In this document: piece after piece, positions 34,344 to 43,635 of the stretch | Layout of the letters: every line of letters begins with the position of its first letter | Numbering within the stretch: the first letter of the stretch is position 1 | Origin: Oceanihabitans gracilariae | Lineage (GTDB): Bacteria; Bacteroidota; Bacteroidia; Flavobacteriales; Flavobacteriaceae | DNA: 64,000 nucleotides | Direction: 5' to 3' | NCBI RefSeq assembly: GCF_042684485.1 | Contig: NZ_JBHULM010000004.1 | Span: 62,001 to 126,000, forward strand | Notes under the pieces: model-generated | The model's database searches: none | What the model was told of the DNA's origin: nothing | The model's input: the letters and a program-made list of their open reading frames with translations, nothing else | Made by a program: the position numbers and the translations under genes

Positions 34344-37300
34344 TTAACGTTTTAAGGTAAAGTTTCCTTTTAATTCAAATTTCTTTCCTTCTTGTATTAC
34401 TTCTGCAAGAAACCAATAATCATCTGCAGGTAAATTTTGCCCTCTATAGGTACCATCCCAACCAGGAGAAGTATGAGAAAGTGTTTTTATTAGTTTACCA
34501 TATCTATCAAAAATATGCACAATGGTTCCTGTAAGTTGGTTTACTCCTGTAATATGCCAAGTATCATTATAACCATCATTATTAGGTGTCATGAATAATG
34601 GTGTATCTATAATTACAATTTCTTTGACAGCAGAAGCGCAACCATTAGCATCTAGAACAGTAATAGTATGTGGCCCAAGGGTTACATTATTAAAAAAGTT
34701 TGATTCTTGTGCAGGACCATTATCTAGAATGTAAAAATAATCACCAATACCACTAATAGTTACTGTAATGTTATTAGGATCTGAAAAATCTACTTGTTCT
34801 GTAAACTCAATAGTTGCTTGTTCTGATTCTATAACATTAAAAGTAGCAGAACTAGTACAACCATAGGCAGTGGTTACTGTTACGGAATAGTCTCCTATTT
34901 CTGTAATTTCAATTTCTGATGTTGTAGCATTTGTAGACCAAGAATAAGTATCATCACTATAACCAGTATTAGCGCTAACAATAAGCGGAAGACTTTCTAA
35001 ACAAATGGTTTGATCTTCAATTTCTACAATAGGTTTTCTGTGTACAATGGTATTAAAGCTAGCAATGTCATAGCATAACGTAGTTTTGTTTTCTATACGA
35101 ATATAAAAGGTTTGCCCATCAAAAGCATCATAATTTAGGTCTTCAATTTTATTTTCATTAAGCATAGCTTCTTCTTCTAATTCAAAATAAGAAACCGTAA
35201 AATTATTAGGGTTTTGGTCTCCTAAAGCGATTGCTGTTTGTTGGTCTAGATTAAATAAAGCAAAAGCATCATAATCATCATCACAAGTTTCTAGGTCTGT
35301 TATTGGATAAATAATAGGAGTAGAATTAACATGCAAAACAAAAGAGGAAGTAGCATAACAATGCGAAATTGTATTTTCAGCTCTCACAAAAATAGTATCA
35401 TCATTTGTGCTATAGTTATAGTTATTAGCGTTTACTGCATTTTGATTGTTTTCTGCATCCTCAAGGTTGCTGTAAAACGTAAGCGCAAGATTTGTGGTAT
35501 CATCAACTAAACTATCTATGGTTTCTTCAAGATTGTAAGTGTGCTCTGCGTTGTCACAGGTTTCAAAAGGCGGAACATTGTTTATGCTTGTAGGTACATC
35601 TACAATTAGTTCTATAGGAACAGCAACATAGCAATTAGAGATAGTACTAGTAATTTTAATATAAGCTGTTTGCGGATTGCTTATATTAGTATAGTTTGTT
35701 GGGTTGGTTATTATGTTGGTATGGTCTTCTACATCTTGAAAAGAAGGATGGTAGCTTACTTCAATATTATCTTGTCTTACACCAAAAACATCTACTTCTA
35801 CTACAGTTAAATCAAAATTTGTAAATCCGTCTGTGTCTGTATCACATTTTTGTAAAGGAGCAGCAGGATTTACATTTGGTACTTGAATAATATTTAATGA
35901 AAACTCTGAAATACCATGACAATAGGTTCCGTTTTCAATTCTAGCATAGATTTGCTGTGGGTTTTCTGTGTTTTGAAATTCTAGATCTAAATTATTTTCT
36001 CCATTGTCAGCATCTTCAAAAGAAGTGTAAAAGGTAATAGTAAGGTCTTCTGTACTAGCAGCAGACATTTCGTCTATTTTTTCAGATAAGTCAAAAGTTT
36101 CTATGCCATCATTTGCAATATCATCACAAACCATCCAGTTTACAGGAGCAATATATTCAGGTATTAAACCTACTTCAATAGTAAAAGAAGAAGTGTCAAA
36201 ACAGTCTGTGTCTGAAATATTTTCTACTCTAACATGAATGGTTTGAGGGTTTGCAGTGTTTTGATATGCAACATTTTTATTGATAATGTTTGTTCTGTCT
36301 ATAGCGTCTTGTGCAGTTTCAAAATACAATGCACGTTTACCTGGTTGTCCATTTAAAATTTCAGCATCTTTTTGGTTAAAAATAAAATCACCTGTTTGGT
36401 CTCCATCTATTTCGCAATGTCTAAAATTAGTAATGTCTGTAAATATAGGTTCTGTATTTACTATCACTTGAAAAACAACTAAGGCAAAACACGATGTAAT
36501 TTCACTTTCTACTCTTGTATATATGGTTTGTGTATTGGCATTGTAAGCAATAGTGTTAGTAATGGCGTTATTATTTGAATTTGCGTCATTTGCTGAGGTA
36601 TGAAACGTAATAATTAAATCTGTGGTACTAGCAACAATTTCATCTATTTTGTCCTCTAGGTTTATTAGGTATGCGCCATCATAATCATCATCACAAATAA
36701 TAATGTCTTCAGGTTGCATTACTGTAGGAGCAGGAATTACTTGAATTTCTAATTCAGCAACATCATGACAGCCTGTGTCTGTATTTAAAACTCTTGTAAA
36801 TACTATTTGCGGATTTGTTGTGTTAGTATAAAAAGGAGGTAAGGCATTTTCATTGTTGTTAGCATCTTCTTCTGTAAGAAAATAACTAACCGATGCATTG
36901 GTAATTCCTTCGCTTACATAGTCATTAAAATCTTCTAACGAAATAGAGGTAAAGCCATCATCATTAGTGTCACAATAATCAACAGGACTTAAAGGTTGTA
37001 TTATTGTTGGCGGATTAATAACCAATCGAATACTTGTTAGGTGAATACAGTCATCGGTTTCTATTGTAACATAAAGTGTGTGCGGACTATCTGTAACTGT
37101 GTATAGTACAGATTGGTCTATTTCATTTATAGTATTGTTTTGGTCTTCTTCTGTTTCGTAAAAAGTTACAGTAGCATCTTCAATGTTGCTAGCAACTGTA
37201 TTTGCTATATTTTCTAAGTCAAAATCATAAATACCATCATTAGAGTCGTCATCACATCTTGTAAAGTCTCTAGTAATAGCGTTGTTTCTAATTAAGTTAG

Positions 37301-39209
37301 CATATAATTCTACAGAAGAAATTGCAGCACAGCCTGTAGCATCATTAACCACTCTAATATAAACAATTTGTAGGTTAGGTACTGTGTTGTCAAAGTTTTG
37401 ATAATCTGTAATAGGGTTATCTCCTGTTTGCGCATCTTCATAAGTTGTATGAAAGGTAACAGTAACACCTGTTAAGCCTTGTAATACGTCTGGAATTATA
37501 GTAGATAAATCAAAAGAAGCAAAACCATCATCATCAATTTCACAAGCATTAATAAGTTGTGGTTCTTGATTAATATCAGGATTTTCAAGTACGTTTATAG
37601 TTAGTGTTGTGGTGCTAATGCAGCCAGTGGTAGCGTCAACAACACTAACAAAAAGTTGTTCTGTTGCATTTGTATTTGCGTACGGAAGTGGTATGGCATT
37701 TTCTACATTTTCTGCATCTATTTGTGAGTAATGGTAGTTTACTATATAGTTTGCGTTTCCTCCTGTAATTTCCTCGTCTTTAACAGATAAGTCTATGGTT
37801 GTAAAACCATCTGAAGTAGTGTCATCACAAACATCTAATTGGGTAGGTTCTACAATGGTTGGTAAAGGATTTACTACTAGATTAAATGTAGCAAAAGATA
37901 AACAGCCATTATTGGTGTCTTCAATTTTAACATGAATTACTTGCGGATTTGTAGTGTTAGTAATAGGAGCAGTAATTGGGTTGGTTTCTGTATGTGCATC
38001 TTCACTAGAGTAATAATAACTTATGGTATAATTTGAAGAAGGTACAGCATCTAACACCTGATCTTGCATTGTAGAAAGATCAAAGGTTTCTGTTTCATCA
38101 TTACTAATATCATCACAAATTTGATAGTCTGCAATAGCATCTGCTGTTTGTTCAGAACTTAAATTAACAACTATTTCATCTTGAATTTCGCAAAAGCTAG
38201 TACTAATAGGCATAGTAACTACCACTTGGTAGGTTCCAGATTGGGTAATATTATCTAGATTAGGAAGTATTTCACCAGGAATTAAAGTGCCATTTAAAAA
38301 CCACTCATAAGTAGCTAAAGGGTTTTGGGTATTTGCATTTAATGAAACAGAATCTGCACAAGTAGTAATGTCTTCTCCTAAATCTACAGTGGCATTAAAG
38401 CTATTTCCTTCAATAAATACCGCAGAATCAAAATTTTGATCTGCTTGATCTGCAATAACTAATTTTATATGGTATTGTACGTTTGGTTGTATACTTGCAC
38501 TTGCAGAAAGTACTGTAGTACGACCGTTAAAGTTAGTGTCACCTAAATTATAACCATCAAAATAAGATTCGTTTTCAGCAGGACAAAAACCTACAATCTC
38601 GTCGTGTATGGTATTGGTATTTACAGGAGTACTCGTTCCTGGTATTACTGCAATATTGGTATATGAAGAAGCGCCAACTTCTTTTAAAAGAAAAGCAAAA
38701 CCATCTGAATATTCGCAAGGATAGGTCGCGTAGTATTCTTCGGAAGCTAAAATATAATTAAACTGTATTTGGTTAGAAACCGAAACAAAATCAAACTCAA
38801 TAGAGGTAGCATTTACTGTATTTGATATACCAAGTGCGGATTCTAAATCTGGATCTGTAGGCCAAGAAGCATCACCATCATTTAAGGTATTTGTGTTGTT
38901 TGTGTTTCCTGCAGAAGTGGCGTTTCCGGTAGATAAAACAATTCCATTTTGAAAAGGGAAACTAGAATTGTCTTGCTCAAAATAACCATAACTGGTAATC
39001 CCATTTGCATTTCCGTTTACGTTTGATACTATGTTTGATACCTCTACACAACCTTGAATTAAGTTATTTTCTATAAGTTGTTGAGGTGTTTGGGTATTAT
39101 CTACAATAATTTGTTGCGAAAAGGAATATTGTAAAAAGCATATGCTTAATAATACGCAAGCTACTGCAAGCTTGATATTATGATTTGTAGGGTAAGTATT
39201 CTCTTTCAA
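34344..39209 (-). CDS. 1621-residue T9SS type B protein with anchor-L head and eleven repeats
   Basis: The largest protein in the window. It has a signal peptide region, a choice-of-anchor L domain (about residues 30-275: PQQLIENNLI, GIVLSTGNA, IEFDFVSVSNQIQFNYILASEEYY), and an Ig-like unit (about 280-355). Eleven repeats of about 94 residues (about 356-1393) each have a CDD-x-x-x-DG-x-x-x-FDL start, a T-F/Y-x-x-x-x-DA middle and NPQ-x-IYVRVEN-x-x-x-x-C. An Ig-like unit, a SprB-like stretch and the C-terminal domain (MTPNNDGYNDTW, IFDRYGKLIK, GNFTLKR) follow. The repeats are diverged, unlike the 222-bp array. The Asp-rich units may bind calcium, which is inference. Confidence 0.9.
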   Translation of the reverse strand: MKENTYPTNHNIKLAVACVLLSICFLQYSFSQQIIVDNTQTPQQLIENNLIQGCVEVSNIVSNVNGNANGITSYGYFEQDNSSFPFQNGIVLSTGNATSAGNTNNTNTLNDGDASWPTDPDLESALGISNTVNATSIEFDFVSVSNQIQFNYILASEEYYATYPCEYSDGFAFLLKEVGASSYTNIAVIPGTSTPVNTNTIHDEIVGFCPAENESYFDGYNLGDTNFNGRTTVLSASASIQPNVQYHIKLVIADQADQNFDSAVFIEGNSFNATVDLGEDITTCADSVSLNANTQNPLATYEWFLNGTLIPGEILPNLDNITQSGTYQVVVTMPISTSFCEIQDEIVVNLSSEQTADAIADYQICDDISNDETETFDLSTMQDQVLDAVPSSNYTISYYYSSEDAHTETNPITAPITNTTNPQVIHVKIEDTNNGCLSFATFNLVVNPLPTIVEPTQLDVCDDTTSDGFTTIDLSVKDEEITGGNANYIVNYHYSQIDAENVENAIPLPYANTNATEQLFVSVVDATTGCISTTTLTINVLENPDINQEPQLINACEIDDDGFASFDLSTIIPDVLQGLTGVTVTFHTTYEDAQTGDNPITDYQNFDNTVPNLQIVYIRVVNDATGCAAISSVELYANLIRNNAITRDFTRCDDDSNDGIYDFDLENIANTVASNIEDATVTFYETEEDQNNTINEIDQSVLYTVTDSPHTLYVTIETDDCIHLTSIRLVINPPTIIQPLSPVDYCDTNDDGFTSISLEDFNDYVSEGITNASVSYFLTEEDANNNENALPPFYTNTTNPQIVFTRVLNTDTGCHDVAELEIQVIPAPTVMQPEDIIICDDDYDGAYLINLEDKIDEIVASTTDLIITFHTSANDANSNNNAITNTIAYNANTQTIYTRVESEITSCFALVVFQVIVNTEPIFTDITNFRHCEIDGDQTGDFIFNQKDAEILNGQPGKRALYFETAQDAIDRTNIINKNVAYQNTANPQTIHVRVENISDTDCFDTSSFTIEVGLIPEYIAPVNWMVCDDIANDGIETFDLSEKIDEMSAASTEDLTITFYTSFEDADNGENNLDLEFQNTENPQQIYARIENGTYCHGISEFSLNIIQVPNVNPAAPLQKCDTDTDGFTNFDLTVVEVDVFGVRQDNIEVSYHPSFQDVEDHTNIITNPTNYTNISNPQTAYIKITSTISNCYVAVPIELIVDVPTSINNVPPFETCDNAEHTYNLEETIDSLVDDTTNLALTFYSNLEDAENNQNAVNANNYNYSTNDDTIFVRAENTISHCYATSSFVLHVNSTPIIYPITDLETCDDDYDAFALFNLDQQTAIALGDQNPNNFTVSYFELEEEAMLNENKIEDLNYDAFDGQTFYIRIENKTTLCYDIASFNTIVHRKPIVEIEDQTICLESLPLIVSANTGYSDDTYSWSTNATTSEIEITEIGDYSVTVTTAYGCTSSATFNVIESEQATIEFTEQVDFSDPNNITVTISGIGDYFYILDNGPAQESNFFNNVTLGPHTITVLDANGCASAVKEIVIIDTPLFMTPNNDGYNDTWHITGVNQLTGTIVHIFDRYGKLIKTLSHTSPGWDGTYRGQNLPADDYWFLAEVIQEGKKFELKGNFTLKR
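35030..38140 (-). repeat. Eleven diverged repeats of about 94 codons
   Basis: Eleven units counted by their CDD/CDx-DG-FDL starts and YVRVEN-like ends. Boundaries are approximate. Sequence identity between units is low, so DNA-level recombination is unlikely now. Confidence 0.8.
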
Positions 39210-39264
39210 TTTATTAGGGCTTAGTTAATTAGAGGACGAAACTACACCTAAAATAGATTAAATG

Positions 39265-39272
39265 CAAATTTA
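39265..39272 (-). promoter_or_regulatory. Candidate -7 box of the 1621-residue protein gene
   Basis: Minus-strand TAAATTTG fits TAnnTTTG but lies 56 nt before the ATG, giving a longer leader than at the other array genes. Confidence 0.35.
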
Positions 39273-39301
39273 ATCGATGAAATGCATTTTTGATACTTAA
39301 A

Positions 39302-41149
39302 TTATCTATTTAAATATACCCAACCAGTTAATAGTTTGAAGTTGTTATCGTTAAGATTTAGTACGTAAAAATAAGTACCTACAGGAAGCAGTTTGCCTTG
39401 ATTGGTTATACCTCTATTTGCTTTTCCTTCCCATCTTTTTGTATTGTCGCCAACAAATAGAAGTGTACCATATCTATTGTAAATTTTTAGTTCATGGTTT
39501 TCAAAAATATCATATAAACCTTGAATGTTAAACCAATCATTAACCGAGTCATTATTTGGTGAAAACCCTTGCGGAATAGTAGGAGGGCAGTTTTCTGTTA
39601 ATAAATTAAATTGATAAATATCTGCACAATCTTCGGTTTCTATTTTTATGTAAATAGTTTGCGGACTTGTGGTACTTTGGTAATGTTCTGGAATAATAAT
39701 GTTATTTTCATTATTAATTAGGTCTTCTATTGTAGTGTAAAAAGTTACGCTGTTTAAGCTGTTATTTGTGATTTCTTCTAATGGGTTGGTTAAATTAAAA
39801 ATGGCAGTATTAAACCCGATATCACAGCTTAGCAAAGGTTCTAATTCTATACTCTCAGGTAAAGGAGTAAGTTGTATGTTTTCTGTTGTTGTATTGTTGG
39901 TTTCGTTTAACTCTACAACAGTTCCGTTTCCTTCTCCATCATCATCTACTACTATAGTTAAAGTAAAATTATCTGGTATATTGTTGGGTATTGTAAGTGT
40001 TATGTTTTTATTTTCAAAACCATCAATAGCTATATCATTTTCTGTAACGCTCTGCGCTATACGTTGGTTGTTAGCATAAAATGCAATTGGTGTATTTTCT
40101 GGTAAAACCTCTGTACTATTACTGTTGTAAATAGTATAATCAAGATCTATAGTATTGCTGTAACAATCATTGTTATAATAGTCTATGCTTACAGTAGCAT
40201 CTGGTAGTTGACTGTTTAAAACGGTTATTATATTATTTAAAATAATTAAGTCAGCTCTAAATACACCTGTGTCATCTATATCTCCTGTTGTGAGTTTTAT
40301 TTCTACAGAAGTATCACCAATAGCAATATTATCTTGAATGTTGTAAACGTCTAAATCTCCATTGTAAAAAGTACTAGTATTGGTAAATGAGTTGGTACCA
40401 TTAAAAGCATTATCAGAAGGGTTTAAAGGTGGATTCGATATTAAGTTCCCATTAATTTGTAGCGTTTCGCCATAATTTAAATTGCTATCTCCTTCCCAAG
40501 CAAGGAAACCTATTTTTGCTCCATCATTATCTAAAACATTAATATTATCAATAACAATTGTTTTTTCTTGCTCTACTTGGTTTATAATTTCTAAACCTTG
40601 AAAGAGACTAACTTGGTTTATAGGTAAGCTTGCTTCTTCATAAATAACATAAATGCTCCAGCCAGCAAAATTGGTTCTATTATTACAATAACCAATATTT
40701 GTTGTTAAGGTTTCAGAAATATCTAAATCACTTAAAGTGTAAGTGGTGTTTCCTAAAGCGGTTACTATATTGGTAATGTCAGTAAAACAAGAAAAATAAG
40801 TTAGTGTTCCGTAAAAAGAATCTTGGTATTCTACGTTATAGATTTCTTCAGCAGTTACCTGTGTGTTATTTAGAGTAACTTCTTGATCACCAGTTCCAGA
40901 ACCAGCCCAATATAAATAGGCTGCTACCACGTTGGCTGAGTTTGGTATGTTTAAATCAGCCGAAGAACTAGGTAGAATTTCGCAAAATTCTCTAACAAGA
41001 TTATTTTCAAATGCATTTAAGGTATTACCAATTGCTGTGTAATTAATAGTACCATTGTATTGCTGATATAGTGATATATCTTGTGCCTTTAGTTGTAAAA
41101 AACTAAAAAGTAGTGCAAGTATAGTTATAAGTAGGTTGCGCATTTTCAT
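39302..41149 (-). CDS. T9SS type B surface protein with CARDB-like domain
   Basis: The 615-residue secreted protein has a signal peptide (cleavage near LKA-QD) and a head of about 290 residues that I do not recognise (contains AYLYWAGSGTGDQEV and GWSIYVIYEE, seen in other flavobacterial surface proteins). A CARDB-like beta domain (about 310-415: TIDLDYTIYNSNS...VELNETNN) and one repeat unit follow, then the second C-terminal subtype (GFSPNNDSVNDWFNI, IYNRYGTLLF, PVGTYFYVLNLND, GWVYLNR). That subtype is shared only with the gene at 29365. The gap to the upstream gene is 30 bp, so it may be cotranscribed with it. Confidence 0.88.
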   Translation of the reverse strand: MKMRNLLITILALLFSFLQLKAQDISLYQQYNGTINYTAIGNTLNAFENNLVREFCEILPSSSADLNIPNSANVVAAYLYWAGSGTGDQEVTLNNTQVTAEEIYNVEYQDSFYGTLTYFSCFTDITNIVTALGNTTYTLSDLDISETLTTNIGYCNNRTNFAGWSIYVIYEEASLPINQVSLFQGLEIINQVEQEKTIVIDNINVLDNDGAKIGFLAWEGDSNLNYGETLQINGNLISNPPLNPSDNAFNGTNSFTNTSTFYNGDLDVYNIQDNIAIGDTSVEIKLTTGDIDDTGVFRADLIILNNIITVLNSQLPDATVSIDYYNNDCYSNTIDLDYTIYNSNSTEVLPENTPIAFYANNQRIAQSVTENDIAIDGFENKNITLTIPNNIPDNFTLTIVVDDDGEGNGTVVELNETNNTTTENIQLTPLPESIELEPLLSCDIGFNTAIFNLTNPLEEITNNSLNSVTFYTTIEDLINNENNIIIPEHYQSTTSPQTIYIKIETEDCADIYQFNLLTENCPPTIPQGFSPNNDSVNDWFNIQGLYDIFENHELKIYNRYGTLLFVGDNTKRWEGKANRGITNQGKLLPVGTYFYVLNLNDNNFKLLTGWVYLNR

Positions 41150-41179
41150 AGAGTTCTATGTAAATGTACGTGAATAATT

Positions 41180-43627
41180 TTATCGAATTAATGAAAAATG
41201 ATTAAAATATTCTCTACCATCTTGTAACGTAATAGCAAACCAATAATCATCACTTGGCAAATTAGTACCATTAAAAGTACCATCCCAACCTGGAGTTAAA
41301 GGACTTATTTGTTTTAATAATTGACCAAAACGATTAAATATTTTGACAGTAGTGTTGGGTTGTATTATGTTTGAAACTCCTAACACTTGCCAAGTATCAT
41401 GGTAGCCATCATTGTTTGGTGTAAAGTATTGCGGAAACCCTACAACCGAAACAGGTTGGGTTATAGTACCACAATCATTTTTGGTGTCTTTTACAGCTAT
41501 TGTGTACATTCCTGGGTAAATATCACTAAAGAAATTGCTTGTTTGAAAAGAAACATACGGATTTCCTGCACTATCATATAAAGCATATTCATAAGTGCCT
41601 TCACCAGAAGTATTAACGGTTATGGTATTGCTAATAGTACCATCAACTACTTCTACAGCATCTATTGTTGCTGTGTTAGAAGCTTCGACTAGTATTGTTC
41701 TTGATTTTTGGCAATTTTCAGCATTTATAACAGTTACTGTATAGCTGCCAATTTCATTTATTTGAATTTGATTTGTGGTTTCTCCTGTAGACCACAAATA
41801 GGTATAATTGTTAGGGTTGCCAATGACACCACTTTGTAATTGAATGGTTGCTGGATATGTGTTTAAACAATAAAAAACAGTTTCATCCTCTAATAGTTCA
41901 GGAAGAGGGTTTATGGTTAAAGTTACTTCGTTTATACCATAACAAGCATTATTATCTTCTGCTCTTGCATAAATGGTTTGTGTGTATGGTGTGGTGTTGG
42001 TATAAGGTGTAGTGAGTTCGTTTTGTTCTAAAAGTGCATCGGTATAATTTTCATAATACGTTGTAGGAAAAGTAATACCATTAATAGCTTGAATGTCTGT
42101 AGTAAAGTCATCTAAGTTAAAGGTGTTTATTCCGTCTTCAGAATTTAATTCGTCACAAACTTCTGGAGCATTATAATCTTGAATTTGCGTAGTGCTTGCT
42201 TCTAGTGTAAGTTCTGCAATAGAAAAACATCCTGTACTATTATTGGTAACTTGAACATAAACTGTTTCTGGGTTTGTGTTATTTGTATAACTCGTACCAT
42301 CTATTTCATTGCTGCTATTTTGAGCATTTAAAATGGAAGAATAAAACTTTACGGAAGTATTTGTTGCTCCACCAGTAAGCGCGTCTTCAGCTTCAAAAAG
42401 ATTAAAAATGGTGATGCCATCTACAGTACCATCTTCATCACATTGAAAAAGAGAACTATTAAAACTATCAGGAACAGGTAAAGTAACTAAATTTAAAGTA
42501 AATATGTTTTTACAAGTTGGGTTTGCGGCATCTTCTATTCTTACAAATAATGTTTTAGGAGTGCTTAAGTACGGACTTGTTAAAGCAGCGGTATTGTTTA
42601 CAGCATCATTATTAGTTTCGTGGTAGCTAATATTGAATAACGCAGGATTTTGTCCATTTAATATTTCGTTATTTTTAGACTCTAAGTCAAAATAGGTAAC
42701 GTTATTAAAAGCATCTCCATCTGAATAATCATCACAACTTTCAAGATCTGATGGTGCGTTGTATTCTGGTCCAGGATTTACTGTTAATTCAAAAGAAGCA
42801 AGATTAAAACAACCTGTTGTAGTATTGGTTAATCTTGTATAAATTGTTTTTGGGTTGCTTGTGTTGGTGTATGGACTAGTTAACGGATTTATATTAATGT
42901 TAGCATCACTTTCTGATTCGTGATAGCTTATTATAACATCTGTTTGCGAACCCAAAATAGTAGCTGTATTCGCATCTAAATCAAAAGTAGTAAACCCATC
43001 ATCATAAGGAGCAACCACATCACATTCTTCTATGTTAATGGTTGTGGTGTCTGCAACTTCATTCGTTGGTGGTTCTGCAAATTCTGCAGTACCTGTCCAC
43101 TCTAGAGTAAAAGGGCTTGTACCTACAGGTCTATCTAAAACAATATAATAAGTTTCGCCAGCAAGAACATCTAGCCATCTAACAAAACTGTTACCAGCAG
43201 CGCCAGGACCTTCAGAAGTATCTGTTTCAGTACCATTCATTCCTGTTAAATTATTTCCTTGTCCTGCAGCTTGCGGGTTTGTGGTAGAGCATCTAATAGC
43301 TTGACCAATATTACCACAACTTACGTTTGGGCCAAAGACAAAAAAATCATAATCTATTACTGTAGAAGGACTAGACGGAGTTAATGTAAAACCAAGTGTA
43401 CCATCATTTATAACTGTAACTTGTAGCCATAGGCTATTGTTTTCACTACTTGCACATGTGTTAGAACCAGAGAGTTCTTGTGTGCCTATTCCGTTAGCAT
43501 CTAAGTTTACATTAGAGTTTCCACATACAATAACAGCGTCTATACAGTCTGTTGGTAGTTGTGCATATGAAAATGGTATACAAAAACTTGTAAAAAGTAG
43601 TATGAATATATAGTGTTTTGTTTTCAA
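41180..43627 (-). CDS. T9SS type B surface protein
   Basis: The 815-residue secreted protein has a signal peptide (cleavage near YAQ-LP). Its Cys-rich head (about 22-190: DCIDAVIVCGNSN, SLWLQVTV, YDFFVFGPN, GETYYIVLDRPVG) resembles a jelly-roll or PPC-like domain; no family name is given. Four CD-x-DG repeats, an Ig-like unit, a SprB-like unit (YEYALYDSAG, YTIAVKDTKNDCG) and the C-terminal domain (YFTPNNDGYHDTW, IFNRFGQLLKQ, HFSLIR) follow. The last 300 residues are closely similar to the upstream gene, which starts a new head. Only 8 bp separate the two genes, so they are very likely one transcript. Confidence 0.9.
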   Translation of the reverse strand: MKTKHYIFILLFTSFCIPFSYAQLPTDCIDAVIVCGNSNVNLDANGIGTQELSGSNTCASSENNSLWLQVTVINDGTLGFTLTPSSPSTVIDYDFFVFGPNVSCGNIGQAIRCSTTNPQAAGQGNNLTGMNGTETDTSEGPGAAGNSFVRWLDVLAGETYYIVLDRPVGTSPFTLEWTGTAEFAEPPTNEVADTTTINIEECDVVAPYDDGFTTFDLDANTATILGSQTDVIISYHESESDANININPLTSPYTNTSNPKTIYTRLTNTTTGCFNLASFELTVNPGPEYNAPSDLESCDDYSDGDAFNNVTYFDLESKNNEILNGQNPALFNISYHETNNDAVNNTAALTSPYLSTPKTLFVRIEDAANPTCKNIFTLNLVTLPVPDSFNSSLFQCDEDGTVDGITIFNLFEAEDALTGGATNTSVKFYSSILNAQNSSNEIDGTSYTNNTNPETVYVQVTNNSTGCFSIAELTLEASTTQIQDYNAPEVCDELNSEDGINTFNLDDFTTDIQAINGITFPTTYYENYTDALLEQNELTTPYTNTTPYTQTIYARAEDNNACYGINEVTLTINPLPELLEDETVFYCLNTYPATIQLQSGVIGNPNNYTYLWSTGETTNQIQINEIGSYTVTVINAENCQKSRTILVEASNTATIDAVEVVDGTISNTITVNTSGEGTYEYALYDSAGNPYVSFQTSNFFSDIYPGMYTIAVKDTKNDCGTITQPVSVVGFPQYFTPNNDGYHDTWQVLGVSNIIQPNTTVKIFNRFGQLLKQISPLTPGWDGTFNGTNLPSDDYWFAITLQDGREYFNHFSLIR

Positions 43628-43635
43628 AAGGATAA

